Source: Anastrepha obliqua
Lineage: Eukaryota > Arthropoda > Insecta > Diptera > Tephritidae
Direction of reading: 5' to 3'
NCBI RefSeq assembly: GCF_027943255.1
Contig: NC_072893.1
Span: 27,302,001 to 27,366,000 of the forward strand
DNA: 64,000 nt
This document shows, one piece after another, positions 11,865-21,701 of this stretch. The translations under genes and the position numbers were made by a program. Below the pieces are notes generated by a model, which saw only the letters and a list, made by a program, of their open reading frames with translations, made no database searches and was not told the DNA's origin. Within the stretch, counting starts at the first letter, position 1. Each line of letters opens with the position of its first letter.

Positions 11865-13046
11865 TACTTAGTCTTGCCATAAATTCCGTGACAAATTTTA
11901 CAATGCATACGGCGAGAACATATTCGCGGAAAAAAGTTCCGTTATGTTTGCTTTTGTTCGTCTGCGTTGGCTACTCATAAATTATACTCAGTTTCGTGTC
12001 AAATTTCGCTTGCTAACAATGGAGTGGAGAGCTAAAGAAAACCGCATTGCAGTCTGAGGGTAAAAGTGCAAGTGAGACTTACGAATTGCTGGAAAAACTC
12101 AATACTTCGAGAAGGTTTGCCTACCGCACGATGAATCGTTTTTGGCAAACGTCTGAAGTGACAGATCGCAGAAGAAGCGGTTGTTCTCGCATCGTTCGGA
12201 TCAATGCGGCCATAAAAACCGTTCGAAGAATAATTCGCAGAAATCTCCTTAGGAAGCAGAAAATTATGTCCGACCAGATCCTTGTCAAGACTAATTAGAG
12301 ATGATTTCCGCATGAAAGCCTTCCGTGGCTCAACTAGTCATCTATTAACAATGCACTTGAAAAAAATCAAACTCGACAAATGCAAGCAGCTTCTGCGGTG
12401 GCACGCGATCAACGGCCATGAAAATATTATTTTCACAGATGAGATAATTTTCTGAAGAAGTTTTTAATGAGCAAACAGACAAAATCTCTGCTTAAGCTAC
12501 TAAAGACGCAAAAAATTTTATTACAAGGTTTCAACATGGCCACCATCCAGCCTCCGTAATGGTTTGGTGGGAAGTGTCTTGAAAGGCGTTGCACCTCTTA
12601 GAAGGCGTGCCTCACCAGTGAGCAGTTCTCCCTTCAATGGAGAGCATTGGATCTTCCAGTAAGATTCCGCTCCAGCCTTTAAGGCAAAACCCAACCCACA
12701 GTGGCTAAAAAACAATATTCCTGGGTGCATAGCTGCAGAAGATTGGCCGTCTGGAAGTGCAGATGTGAATCCATTAGACTACAGTTTGTGGTCAGATCTG
12801 GAGAACATGGCCTGTCGAAGACCTCGCAGAAATTTTAATAGCCTCAAACAATCTTTGGTTCGAGCAGCGACGTCAACAGCCATGGAAACCGTGCGTGCTG
12901 AAACAGATGAAAGGCTTAATCGTCGAAGGCTTGAGTAAAAGTGACCATTCGTGATTAAATAAAACCAGTTTCCTTAAGAAAAGTATTATAATTCCATACA
13001 AATAACGGACTTAACTTGTAACAGAACTTATGGCAGTACTAAGTAC
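11865..13046 (+). mobile_element. Mariner-type element with TIRs (DD37D, maT-like)
   Basis: The left end reads TACTTAGTCTTGCCATAAAT and the right end, complemented, reads TACTTAGTACTGCCATAAGT. The match continues imperfectly for about 35 bases, so these are the terminal inverted repeats. TA dinucleotides flank both ends (11863-11864, and near 13047-13048 after two extra bases). The length of about 1.2 kb is normal for a mariner with one transposase gene. Internal deletions and stops make it non-autonomous. Confidence 0.85.
12019..12938 (+). pseudogene. Mariner transposase pseudogene, DD37D
   Basis: The frame opens at ATG 12019 (MEWRAKENRIAV) but hits a stop after 12 codons. An alternative frame from 12047 gives the helix-turn-helix region with TMNRFWQTSEVTDRRRSG and terminates at 12296. 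Later segments carry the first catalytic Asp in NIIFTDE (near 12437), a stop followed by DSAPAFKAK (second Asp, 12663) and WPSGSADVNPLDYSLW (third Asp near 12777). Exactly 37 residues lie between the second and third Asp, which is the DD37D signature of the maT group rather than classical DD34D mariner. The tail ends RLNRRRLE at 12938. Several frameshifts and stops make it inactive. Confidence 0.85.
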
Positions 13047-13279
13047 GTATGCGCATATTTGTATATAAAAAGAAAAACCGGCATTAAAGCTTTACTGTTG
13101 TTCTATAGGAAGAAATTTAGCAACTTTTTTTACTTCCATATTAACTGCTTTATTAATTAAAGATAGCTTCTTTAAAAATTTGGGAGCTCGAAATTAATTT
13201 GAGAGCAAAACTCTAGTAGACTTTTTTCCTTAGAATTCTATGAAAGATGTCTAAAAATAATTTCCAGCCCTAATATGGG

Positions 13280-13504
13280 TACACAAGGTGGCGTAAAATT
13301 AATAATCTTTTGTTTTGTTTTTTATAACTTCTTTACTAAATAAAAAAAACGATGATTTCGAGTGCTGAAACCTTCACGCGATTGTTTGTCTGTTTGTCTA
13401 CTGCAGTTGTCTGTCTCCTAAGTGTCAAAGATGATTGACGGACGACATCATTTGAAAAAAGTGCAAATGTTTCGATAGGATGATTAATTTTGCGCCACTT
13501 TGTA
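13280..13504. mobile_element. 225-bp MITE with TA target duplication
   Basis: Left end TACACAAGGTGGCGTAAAAT and complemented right end TACAAAGTGGCGCAAAATTA are imperfect inverted repeats of about 27 bases. TA lies at each border (13280-13281, 13503-13504). There is no coding capacity. A truncated relative sits at 7837-7930. The TA duplication suggests mobilisation by a Tc/mariner-type transposase, but the parent is not in the window. Confidence 0.8.
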
Positions 13505-16186
13505 TTTCGTTGATTCAGCCTAGTTTTCATGCCCCTTTTTATGGAAAGAGAAACGCGGCGACTGCCGTTGTTGTTGTTGTAATTGAGTGCGCTTGTATGT
13601 GACACACAGTCTGTGACTCCAAAGTAGGTGGATCCGAATTCAAACTCTCGCACATGAAATATGAAAATGAATAATAAAAAATATATTGAAAAAATATTAA
13701 AAAAATTCTGCCTAATAATTGTCGCCACTCATCAGTTGTTTGTTTGCCAACTGTCGCATGAATTTTCTGCAGCGAAAAATCTTCTTGTAAAGCATTTACG
13801 TATTTTCCGGCTGTTAATTTTTTCTGGAAAGTTAATGGCGTACGTATACACAACAAATTAGAGTCGATATAAAATTTAAAAAAAATATTATCGTTATTAT
13901 TGAAGCATTGAATTGAAAGTTGAAAATATTTTTATCAGACGCACCCTGTTTTATACGTCTAGGTAGATATATTACAGTGCAATCAAAGCGCATTCATTAA
14001 AGGCACTAGACCAACAACAATATTTTGTAGGTTTGATTGTCAAAGCAAAGTATTGGCAAAGTATGAAACAAAGCATGAATTCGCCTTGCTTTAGTCTGGG
14101 GTGACAGCCACATGGCCACGGCGAAAGAAAAAAAACAAATCAGCTGATTTGCCGATACCACCTTTAACAGATTCGCCTTGCATGCAATCGTACATGTGTA
14201 TGTATATGTATGTGTTAATGACTTTTTTTTTAATAAATATGCAAATCTTACCCAAAAATGTAATAACTTCAATTTGCACTTAAACGAAATATGCGTCTTA
14301 TGCCTTATGGAAATTTTGCAAGCATTTTAGTAATTGGCCCAACTCAAAAGTCTAATAAAAAGCAAATAATTCTCTTATAAGCCATTTTATGCAAATTACT
14401 TCACACTATAACGCAAGGAAATTTAACATTTCCTATGAACGTAAATATTTTGCTGAAGCCATTTGGTCTAAAACCATTTGCACTCACGCAGGATTTAAGA
14501 TTTACCAAAATGTTTTATATGTTGGCACAATAATCCCTTTTCACTCGTTGTAATGAAATTAAGAATTGGTATCAACAAAGTTATAACGCGAATGGGTCGC
14601 ATATGTAAATTTGTAGCTCTCTTGCCTACGCACCAGTTGACCCACAACCACACATTCATTCATTTATATGCATACTTGCGTTTGTGTGTATGTGGTTGAA
14701 AATTTCGACTCCGCCACAGACATTGTGGGGACAATCTTCTACGTTGTTAAATCGTTTTTCCTCCAACTTTTCGTCGCTGTTAACTTGCTTTCCATGTCAT
14801 TGAATCTGTTGGCTTGGTGGCTTTCAAGTGAAAAATGTTGTAGTGTTACGAATTTATTGGTATTTACTCTAAGTAAAAGCAAGTCAAGTGAATGGAAGAG
14901 CGAATGCTTTGAAAGGAGTGGCATATACCGAAAATGAGTACCAACATTCTCCAAGGGGAGAGGAGAAAGTGCCCAAAAACAGCAACACAGCGAGTGTGGC
15001 TGTTACTCGTATAGGCATACAACAATGTAACTATGCAAGTATGCTTATGTACATAGATAAATATATCAGCCCACGCAGACATTTACTATATGTGTCGCCT
15101 ATCAGCTTAGACAAATCTAAATGGGACTAAACGCATTTTTATTTAATATATGCAAGTATGTACACAAATTTACTTACATATCTATATAGAAATGTGTATA
15201 TCAGCCAAAACTAAAGCACCGTGCAAAACTTGGAAGCCTTGCTGGCATGCATTCTGATCTATGCCAGCAAATGTGTATGTATGTGCATACTTATAGTTGT
15301 GCGTTACTACATGTGTAGAGATATTTTATAAATTCTCCTTCTGACCTTTCAGTGCTGTTTGTTGTAATGAGAAATGTAAAAATGATTTCATTACATTTTA
15401 TGAGTGTTACTCGTATATAAATAAGTACATTTGTTGTTTTTGTTGTTGCATTCCGCAACATTTGTAAAATGTCGAATAAAAGTGAAATTGGAGTAAATGT
15501 ATCGAAAAATTAAGTGGTTGACATAACTTTTACGTGTACATACATGCATACACAGATGCGATGACAGACTGTCATTGCGGTTATGGAATGAGGGGAATGA
15601 ATAGCAAATACAGCAAATATACTGCTGTTTCATAACATTTTTTTTTGTAATAGTTAGCACTTTTCTACGCATATCTACATATACACACACATAACTGCAT
15701 TTATCGGCGTTTTTGCGATTATATCTGGTTGATTGCAGGGCAAGGATTTTTTTGTGGGATTTAAAAGCAATTAAAAGCGCGTGCATTGATGAACAAAACA
15801 TAGTAGAACTTTTTATTCTATATAGGCAAAGTAAGCCTATTTATTTTGCTGATGATGGGGATTTTGAAATATTATTTCATGTGTGGCAAATTTTCTACAA
15901 ATTAACTGCTTATATTTTGCAGTTTCATTCAATTAATTGGGCTCTTCAGCCAATTCGACTAATAATTACATGATTTGATGTCTATTTCCTCAGTATTAAG
16001 CGCACAATACCAGCAAAACGAAAATATTCAGAAATATTTTTTAATTAAAAATTATGACACATTCCAAAATTCTTGGGAATCACAGCAGAAAGCTCAATTT
16101 AGTTGTTAATTAGTAATTTTGCGTGGGGCACACGGAAAATAACGGTTATCGTAATAAAAATAAACCGACATTTGATATGGCAACTC
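13505..16186. other. AT-rich noncoding region
   Basis: No supported gene. Open frames here have no domain or conserved motif and overlap each other on both strands. Short (ATGT)n tracts occur near 14194-14216 and 15270-15290. Confidence 0.5.
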
Positions 16187-16894
16187 TTAAGGGGGAACGC
16201 CACTGTGGAAGGTAAAAAAATTGGCGATTTTTAGGATTTTTTTTTGTAAGTAGGAATGATTATTCGAGGATCGGACAAAAGGCAATTTATTATATATGTA
16301 TTAAACTATATTGATGTAAATTTTCATTAAAAAATATTGAAAATTGACAAATTTATGTAAATAAACGTAACGAGTGAAAAAAAATGACGTCATCTGGTGG
16401 CAGCGATACAGCAATGAATAATCATCTGAAATCAAAAAAGCAAAAATTTTATCAATCTACACAATAGTGGCTATCGTTGTACGTAGACGTTTTTTTTTTT
16501 GTTTTTTTTTTTTTGACATAATGAAGGGGTGATTTGAATTTCGATGTGTGTTTTTCACCAATTTTTTGATTTTCAACAAGCCCAAAAAATAGTTAGCCAA
16601 TGCGTTAACAAAAGTTTTGAAAAAAAGAAAATTAAAATCGATTCATTAGTCTTCGAGAAATCGTTGCCACCGTATCAAAAAAGTCGTTTCGAGAAAAACG
16701 CATTTGAAATAAAGCATCGTATCGTAAGCGCTACGAGGCCGAACCGACAGACGCTCACTTAAGTTCACATAGAATCGGGAATAAAGCGAATTTCGCTTTA
16801 AAATTTTTACCACATTTTCTTGAGTAGTTATACTAACAATTTATGCAAAAAAAAATCGATTTTTTTGATTTTTCACAATGGCGTTCCCCTTAAG
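16187..16894. mobile_element. TTAA-flanked MITE 1 (piggyBac-like)
   Basis: TTAA at 16187-16190 and 16891-16894 brackets a 700-bp element. Its ends are GGGGGAACGCCACTGTG on the left and, complemented, GGGGAACGCCATTGTG on the right. A TTAA duplication is typical of piggyBac insertions. An internal block with GAGAAAAACGC (16691-16701) is followed by a GCGCT-rich patch. The same block occurs in MITEs 2 and 3 at a similar distance from the right end. There is no transposase gene; the 72-codon open frame inside is not conserved. Confidence 0.85.
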
Positions 16895-16919
16895 GTCCAG
16901 AATCACCTTGAGAAATAGT

Positions 16920-17110
16920 TACAGATAAAAATAAGAAGAAGAAAATAAATAAAGATAAAGAAAAAGGAAAAGAAAAAGAAGAAGGAAAGAAAAAGGAAAG
17001 AAAAGAAAAGAAAAAGAAAAAACAAAAGGAAAGGTAAAATAAAAAGAAAAAGAAAAGGTAAAATAAAAATAAAAAGAAGAAAACAGATAAATAAAAAAGG
17101 AACAATAAAA
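16920..17110. repeat. Purine-rich low-complexity tract
   Basis: About 190 bases of almost pure A and G on the plus strand (AAGAAAAAGGAAAAG-type words). The minus-strand Phe/Leu/Ser-rich open frame is a by-product. Confidence 0.9.
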
Positions 17111-17334
17111 AAAATTGTTAAAGAAATGTTGAACAGCTCAAGTTATTTTTTACTTTAAAAAAATTAATGGTCAACCCTCACAATAACAGATTCAAATTTA
17201 AATATATTTATCACTAATTGATCCATTGATCTTTCACTCTTTTTAACATTTATTTGAGTTTTTTTTTAATTAAATTTTTTTAATCTTTATTTTTTTACCT
17301 TTTTTGTTAAAATTACAAAAAAATATTCCCAACA

Positions 17335-17560
17335 TTTTCAATAAAAATCAAGTGACAAACTAAGCATAACAAAATTTGTCTTTTAAATTTAATTTAATTA
17401 TATTTTTATGGCTACATTTATAATAAAATTATGGCAACCCTGTTCAATACAAATCTAGTGATAAACTAAGCGTAACGAAATTTGTCTTTTAAATTTATTT
17501 AAATTATATTTTTATGGCTAAAATTATAATAAAATTATGGCAGCCCTGTTCAATAAAAAT
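17335..17560. repeat. 109-bp tandem duplication
   Basis: Two adjacent copies begin AATAAAAATCAAGTGACAAA (17339) and AATACAAATCTAGTGATAAA (17448). Both run through ACTAAGC-TAACGAAATTTGTC and TATTTTTATGGCTA and end in TATGGCA(A/G)CCCTGTTCAAT. They carry the TGGCAACCCT motif of the array at 1366-2545, and another isolated copy is at 17672. Both arrays may descend from one repeat family. Confidence 0.8.
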
Positions 17561-17756
17561 CGAGTGCTTAACACTCTTAACAAACTGCTATTGAAAAACT
17601 AACCTTCTATTAACATAAACAACAATTTGCTCCTCACTTTACCAGCACAAACTTTAAATTTCAGAGAAATGGTGGCAACCCTTCTATGAAATTTTAAAAC
17701 TAATTCACTTTTTAACATTTATTTAATATCTAATGATATTTGATGAAATAACATTT

Positions 17757-17988
17757 GCATGTGCGTCTTGATGTTTTCCATAAATGGAACTACAATTTAT
17801 GCCAAATCGGCAAATGGGTTCTTTTGAGAAGATTTTTCATGAAAAAAATAGTTTCAGCCATTGTCAGCCGAGGGGCGTCTCCTAATACAAAAAACTTTTT
17901 CAATTTGCTGTTTCATGCGCAGAGATTCGAACCTGTGCACTACCGTATGGTAATCACGTACCAAACCACTCGGCTATGACGGCCGAAT
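17757..17988 (-). mobile_element. tRNA-derived SINE, copy 2 (best head)
   Basis: On the minus strand the element begins near 17988 with a tRNA-related head. The A box is TAGCCGAGTGGTTTGG (complement of 17961-17976) and the B box is GGTTCGAATCT (complement of 17923-17933), a spacing suitable for RNA polymerase III. The body then runs through GCATGAAACAGCAAATTG and CTCGGCTGACAATGGC to AACATCAAGACGCAC at 17757-17775. The body is shared in part with the copies at 10.8, 22.2 and 59.6 kb. The head is not a functional tRNA, because no acceptor stem or anticodon arm can be folded convincingly. Confidence 0.8.
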
Positions 17989-18445
17989 TAATACTTTTGT
18001 TAATATCGTAAGCTGCCACATTTGGTATTTTTGTTTTTTTTTTTGAGTTTGATCACTTTATTTTACATCCATATTTTCCATTTCATAAAAGTTTAAAATA
18101 ATTTACGGGCTCCGGTATTATCTTTTTCTAGACCAAACATCAGTAGCGACGCCACTCGGGAAATCCAAAAATGTTGAACAAATTTTTTTAATGATCCGTA
18201 AACACAAAAAAACACTTAAAATAAATGATTTTAATTCCCTGAAAAGATATAGCACAGGCTTCTTTTAAAATTTTTAAATTTTAGTGGCATTTGGAAACCA
18301 TGTAAAAGGCTATGAAAGTTAAGAAAATGGCAACTGTTTCTTGAATAGCTGGCAACACTATTTGAAAAACTCAAAATTTTCAACAAAACATTTGGTTTTT
18401 TATTTTTATTGCATAAAAATTTACTACACGACATAAAAAATGCAT

Positions 18446-19318
18446 CTACAATGACCAGTTTTTCAATGTAATTGGGACTATTTCGCACCACTCTTGGTAC
18501 AATGCCTCTCGCAGGAGGTTTTTATTGCTTATGTGGTGATTTCTTTTTTTTTTCAGCATATTCCACACGTGTTCAATCGGATTGATATCCGGGCTCTGTG
18601 ATGGCGTCTCTAAAAGGTGTGGAGTGTTGTAAGCGAGGTACAGCCTAGTGTTCATTGCTTTGTGTTTAAGGTCGTTGTCCTGCTGAAAATAGAAATCGGA
18701 ACCTATTCCCAATTTCTTGGCGCTGCTCTTCATATTTTTTTTTTTTTAATATCAATAAACCCGTATTGGTCCATTGCTCCGTCGATGAATTCCAAATTTC
18801 CGACTCCTGCTGCAGCTATGCGGCCCCAAACCATAATACCTCCGCCGCCGTGTTTTACGGTTTTTATGGTATTTGTTGGATTTAGAGCTTCTCCTGGTCT
18901 CCTCCATACGCGAAGACGCCCGTTTGAGCCAAAAATATTGTACTTCAACTCATCTGAGAAAATGACCTTCCACCAGAAGTCAATTGGTTTGTCCACATAC
19001 GCTTTGGCAAACTCTAAGAGCTTCCTCCTATTAATTAAATTTACGTGCGGCTTCTTGCAGGACCTAAAATTATACATACACATATGTTTTTACCGCTCTA
19101 CGGACTGTTTCCGGGTGCACCTCCTTGTCAATGTATCGCCCAATGACAGTCTGAATACGGGATTTGCTTCTACTCATAATCTTAGCTATCTCTGCATAAG
19201 ATTTTTGCTCTTTTGTGTAGAGATGCAGGATCTTTCCACGATCATTGTGAATCGAATATTTTGTCCTGCTCAAACAAAACACGCCAACTGTAATGAAATT
19301 ACTCATTGTTGCACACAT
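18446..19318 (-). pseudogene. Tc1-family transposase pseudogene (DD34E)
   Basis: The minus-strand N-terminus (19276-19150) reads SRTKYSIHNDRGKILHLYTKEQKSYAEIAKIM, a helix-turn-helix. It then jumps to HPETVRRAVKT, so part of the second DNA-binding region is deleted. From 19060 the catalytic core follows: WWKVIFSDELKYNIFG with the first Asp, RVWRRPGEALNP, and VKHGGGGIMVWG. After a frame break at a 13-T homopolymer (18736-18748) comes FYFQQDN with the second Asp and SPDINPIEHVW with the Glu. Thirty-four residues separate them, which defines DD34E Tc1. The deletion and frameshifts make it inactive. Terminal repeats were not identified. Confidence 0.9.
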
Positions 19319-19479
19319 TTTTCAAAAATCCCCGTTATTTCTAAGAAGAACGCTGGCGCCAGACAGCGCAAGACATTACGAGTACGTAGACTTTTGTTGA
19401 CGCAAATATTTGAGTATGTTTACATTCGTTGGAATAATATAAGACTAAAATTAAAAGTTATTGTTTTTCTTTTGTAGCT

Positions 19480-20798
19480 TAGAAGAAAATATATTGTTTT
19501 ATTAGCCTACATCAAAGTTTTTTAAATTTAACAAAAATTTGGCCAAGTTACAGGGTGATTTGTGCAAATAAAACAAGACTACGGTGACTTAAGTGGCACA
19601 CTGTATGAAAAACAAAACAAAGCCTCGGATGAGAACTGCTTGCTTTGATGCCCCTGTGACCCCTGCAAACATATGTATGTGCATTTACGTATGTACATAC
19701 ATATATTGAAAAACTTCTACGAAATTCTTATTACTTTTTTTGAAACAATTATTTTTAAATTCAGTCCTGTGCTATTTTATTCCCAATATTTCCTCATGGG
19801 TTTGCTAATCACCCCGATCGCGCTCGAAAATAAATGAGACTCTAACAAATTGAAGATTAAATAAAATATAATTTAAAAAACACACATACATATGTACATA
19901 TATTCTATTTAAAATTTAATGTTATGATTATAATTTGTAAAGAAAGTCACAAAAATTTCCATAAAAAAATGTCAAAGGAAAAATTCCATTGAAGGTTACT
20001 AGCCCATTAATTATTTTTAATTCTCTTTTGCTGCTAGCAAAAATTGAGTCAAGAGCATGGCGGCCATAAATAAAATCATAACAATAAATAAAAGCGAAAA
20101 TTTACACCTTCAAAAAGTGTCTGACACTGCAGTATGAGAAATTGCAATAAAAAATGTGGACTACATACATACATACATATATACAGTTGAGTTGGTGGTG
20201 CTGCTCTTGTCACTCTCGCTGCTGCAACAGACAATCAAAACAGCGACAGCAAGATTTACGACAGCTACTTGATGCGCTGTCACTGGCATTCATGCTAGCA
20301 GCAGCAGCACCACCAATAACAACAACTACATAGCCACAGCAATGCTTTGCGGCTGGCCTTAGCGCTGCGGAAGCACTCAATGCTGTTAATGAAGAGAGGC
20401 GGAGGAGCGTACAATGCGCAGGCAATCACGTGCAGAGTTGATATTTTTTTAATTTTTATTTTTGTTGGTAGAAAAGTTGAAGGAATGAGGGGAGCTAAAA
20501 GATATGCAAATGTTTAGTAGATATTTGATATCTGCAATTTCTGAAATCTACTTGTAAGTGGTTGTTTTTGCAAAGAGCAGAAAATAAAAAAACAACAACA
20601 ATGTCATTAATATTGCAGTCACAACTTTCAAACGACTTTCAAATGATCTTTACGCAAAAACACAAAACAAAAAAAACAAAGCAATAATAATATTTAATTC
20701 ACATGTAATAAATATCTCAAAGACATTTCAATTAATTTTGTACATTTCTCGAAATAAATTTAAATTTATTTAATTTGTTTCAAATTTTTTTATTACAG
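19480..20798. other. Noncoding region upstream of the Tob leader
   Basis: No gene found. A CAG/CTG-rich, GC-richer patch lies at 20190-20430; its overlapping open frames on the minus strand show no domain. The last part (20440-20798) is AT-rich and ends in a T-rich tract and TTACAG at 20793-20798, a plausible splice acceptor for the Tob leader exon. The stretch is therefore probably intron of Tob or intergenic sequence. Confidence 0.4.
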
Positions 20799-21701
20799 GT
20801 CGCCGACACAGTTTGTAATATTTTCCAACACAAAAAAACAACACAAAATTACCAGTAAACTGCAAGCAAAATAATTCCCTCAAAAAAGAAACAACGATAA
20901 AATCCCAAAATATTTCAATGAGTAACAACAACAGCAAGAAAATCAACAGCTGAAATAAGAACATCATAACGTGACAAGGCATTCTCCCCCAATAAGTAAA
21001 TGCGAAGTAAACCACTACAATAAAAATTACAACAACTGCAACCAATAACGGAAACAACAACAATAATACGCTTAAAATTAAAAAAAACACAAACGAATTG
21101 AATTGAAGCCACAACCGAAACACCACACACAAAATCATTTCGCAATAAAACGTCAAAATTTAAGGCAACAAATGCATAGAGTTAAAAACGTGCAGCCACA
21201 AAAAGCGAGCGAATAATTAAATTTGCATTAACAACAAACCGAACAACAACAACAGTTGTAAAAGCAAATAGAACCAACTTGCAGCGCAAAAGGGGCAAAT
21301 AACACGCAAAGGATCAATAAGCAACCAGAGCAGCAACAGTGGCTGTAGCAGCAATAACAACAACAACAACAAGCAACACGATCATTATAATTAAATTATC
21401 ACGACGCGACAGTGTTTGACAGCAACGGCAGCAGCAACAACAAAAACAGCAAATCAAAATATCAACGTCCTTATAATCACGGTAATAACAGCAACAATAA
21501 CAAGCAGCGTAAATTTAAAACGGTGACAACGGCACATAAATATACATACATACATACAAACATAGTACATAAAAGCGTCTGCAGCAACAGTCATTACAAA
21601 TAAATTTACAATACTTACCTGCAAAAACCAAAAAAAAAAACAACTACATACCAAAAATCAGCAGCAACAAAACAATAACAACAACAACAAACAGCAACAA
21701 A
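20799..21701 (+). other. Tob: Probable 5' UTR exon of Tob, CAA-rich with uORFs
   Basis: Between the acceptor-like TTTTTTTATTACAG (ending 20798) and the Tob start codon lies about 900 bases rich in CAA/AACAGC, the style of long insect leaders. Several short upstream open frames occur, for example ATG 20918 (11 codons, ending 20953) and ATG 21000 (7 codons, ending 21023). They would be expected to lower or gate translation of Tob. No splice signal separates this stretch from the coding start. The promoter and first exon are not identified. Confidence 0.5.

Noticed and set aside
16890..17105. Phe-rich minus-strand open frame
   Set aside because: By-product of the purine-rich tract.
17923..17988. 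A tRNA gene suggested by A- and B-box-like sequences
   Set aside because: No acceptor stem, anticodon arm or proper spacing of a cloverleaf, and the same head precedes a repeated body; it is a SINE head.
18617..19477. 286-codon plus-strand open frame, the longest simple one outside Tob
   Set aside because: It is the antisense of the Tc1 transposase pseudogene; the minus strand has the family motifs and the plus strand has none.
19560..19605. Right terminal repeat of the Tc1 element (CAGTGTGCCACTTAAGTC in complement, next to TA)
   Set aside because: No matching inverted copy was found on the left side near 18200-18450; a similar GGCACACTGTA at 47570 is too short to count.
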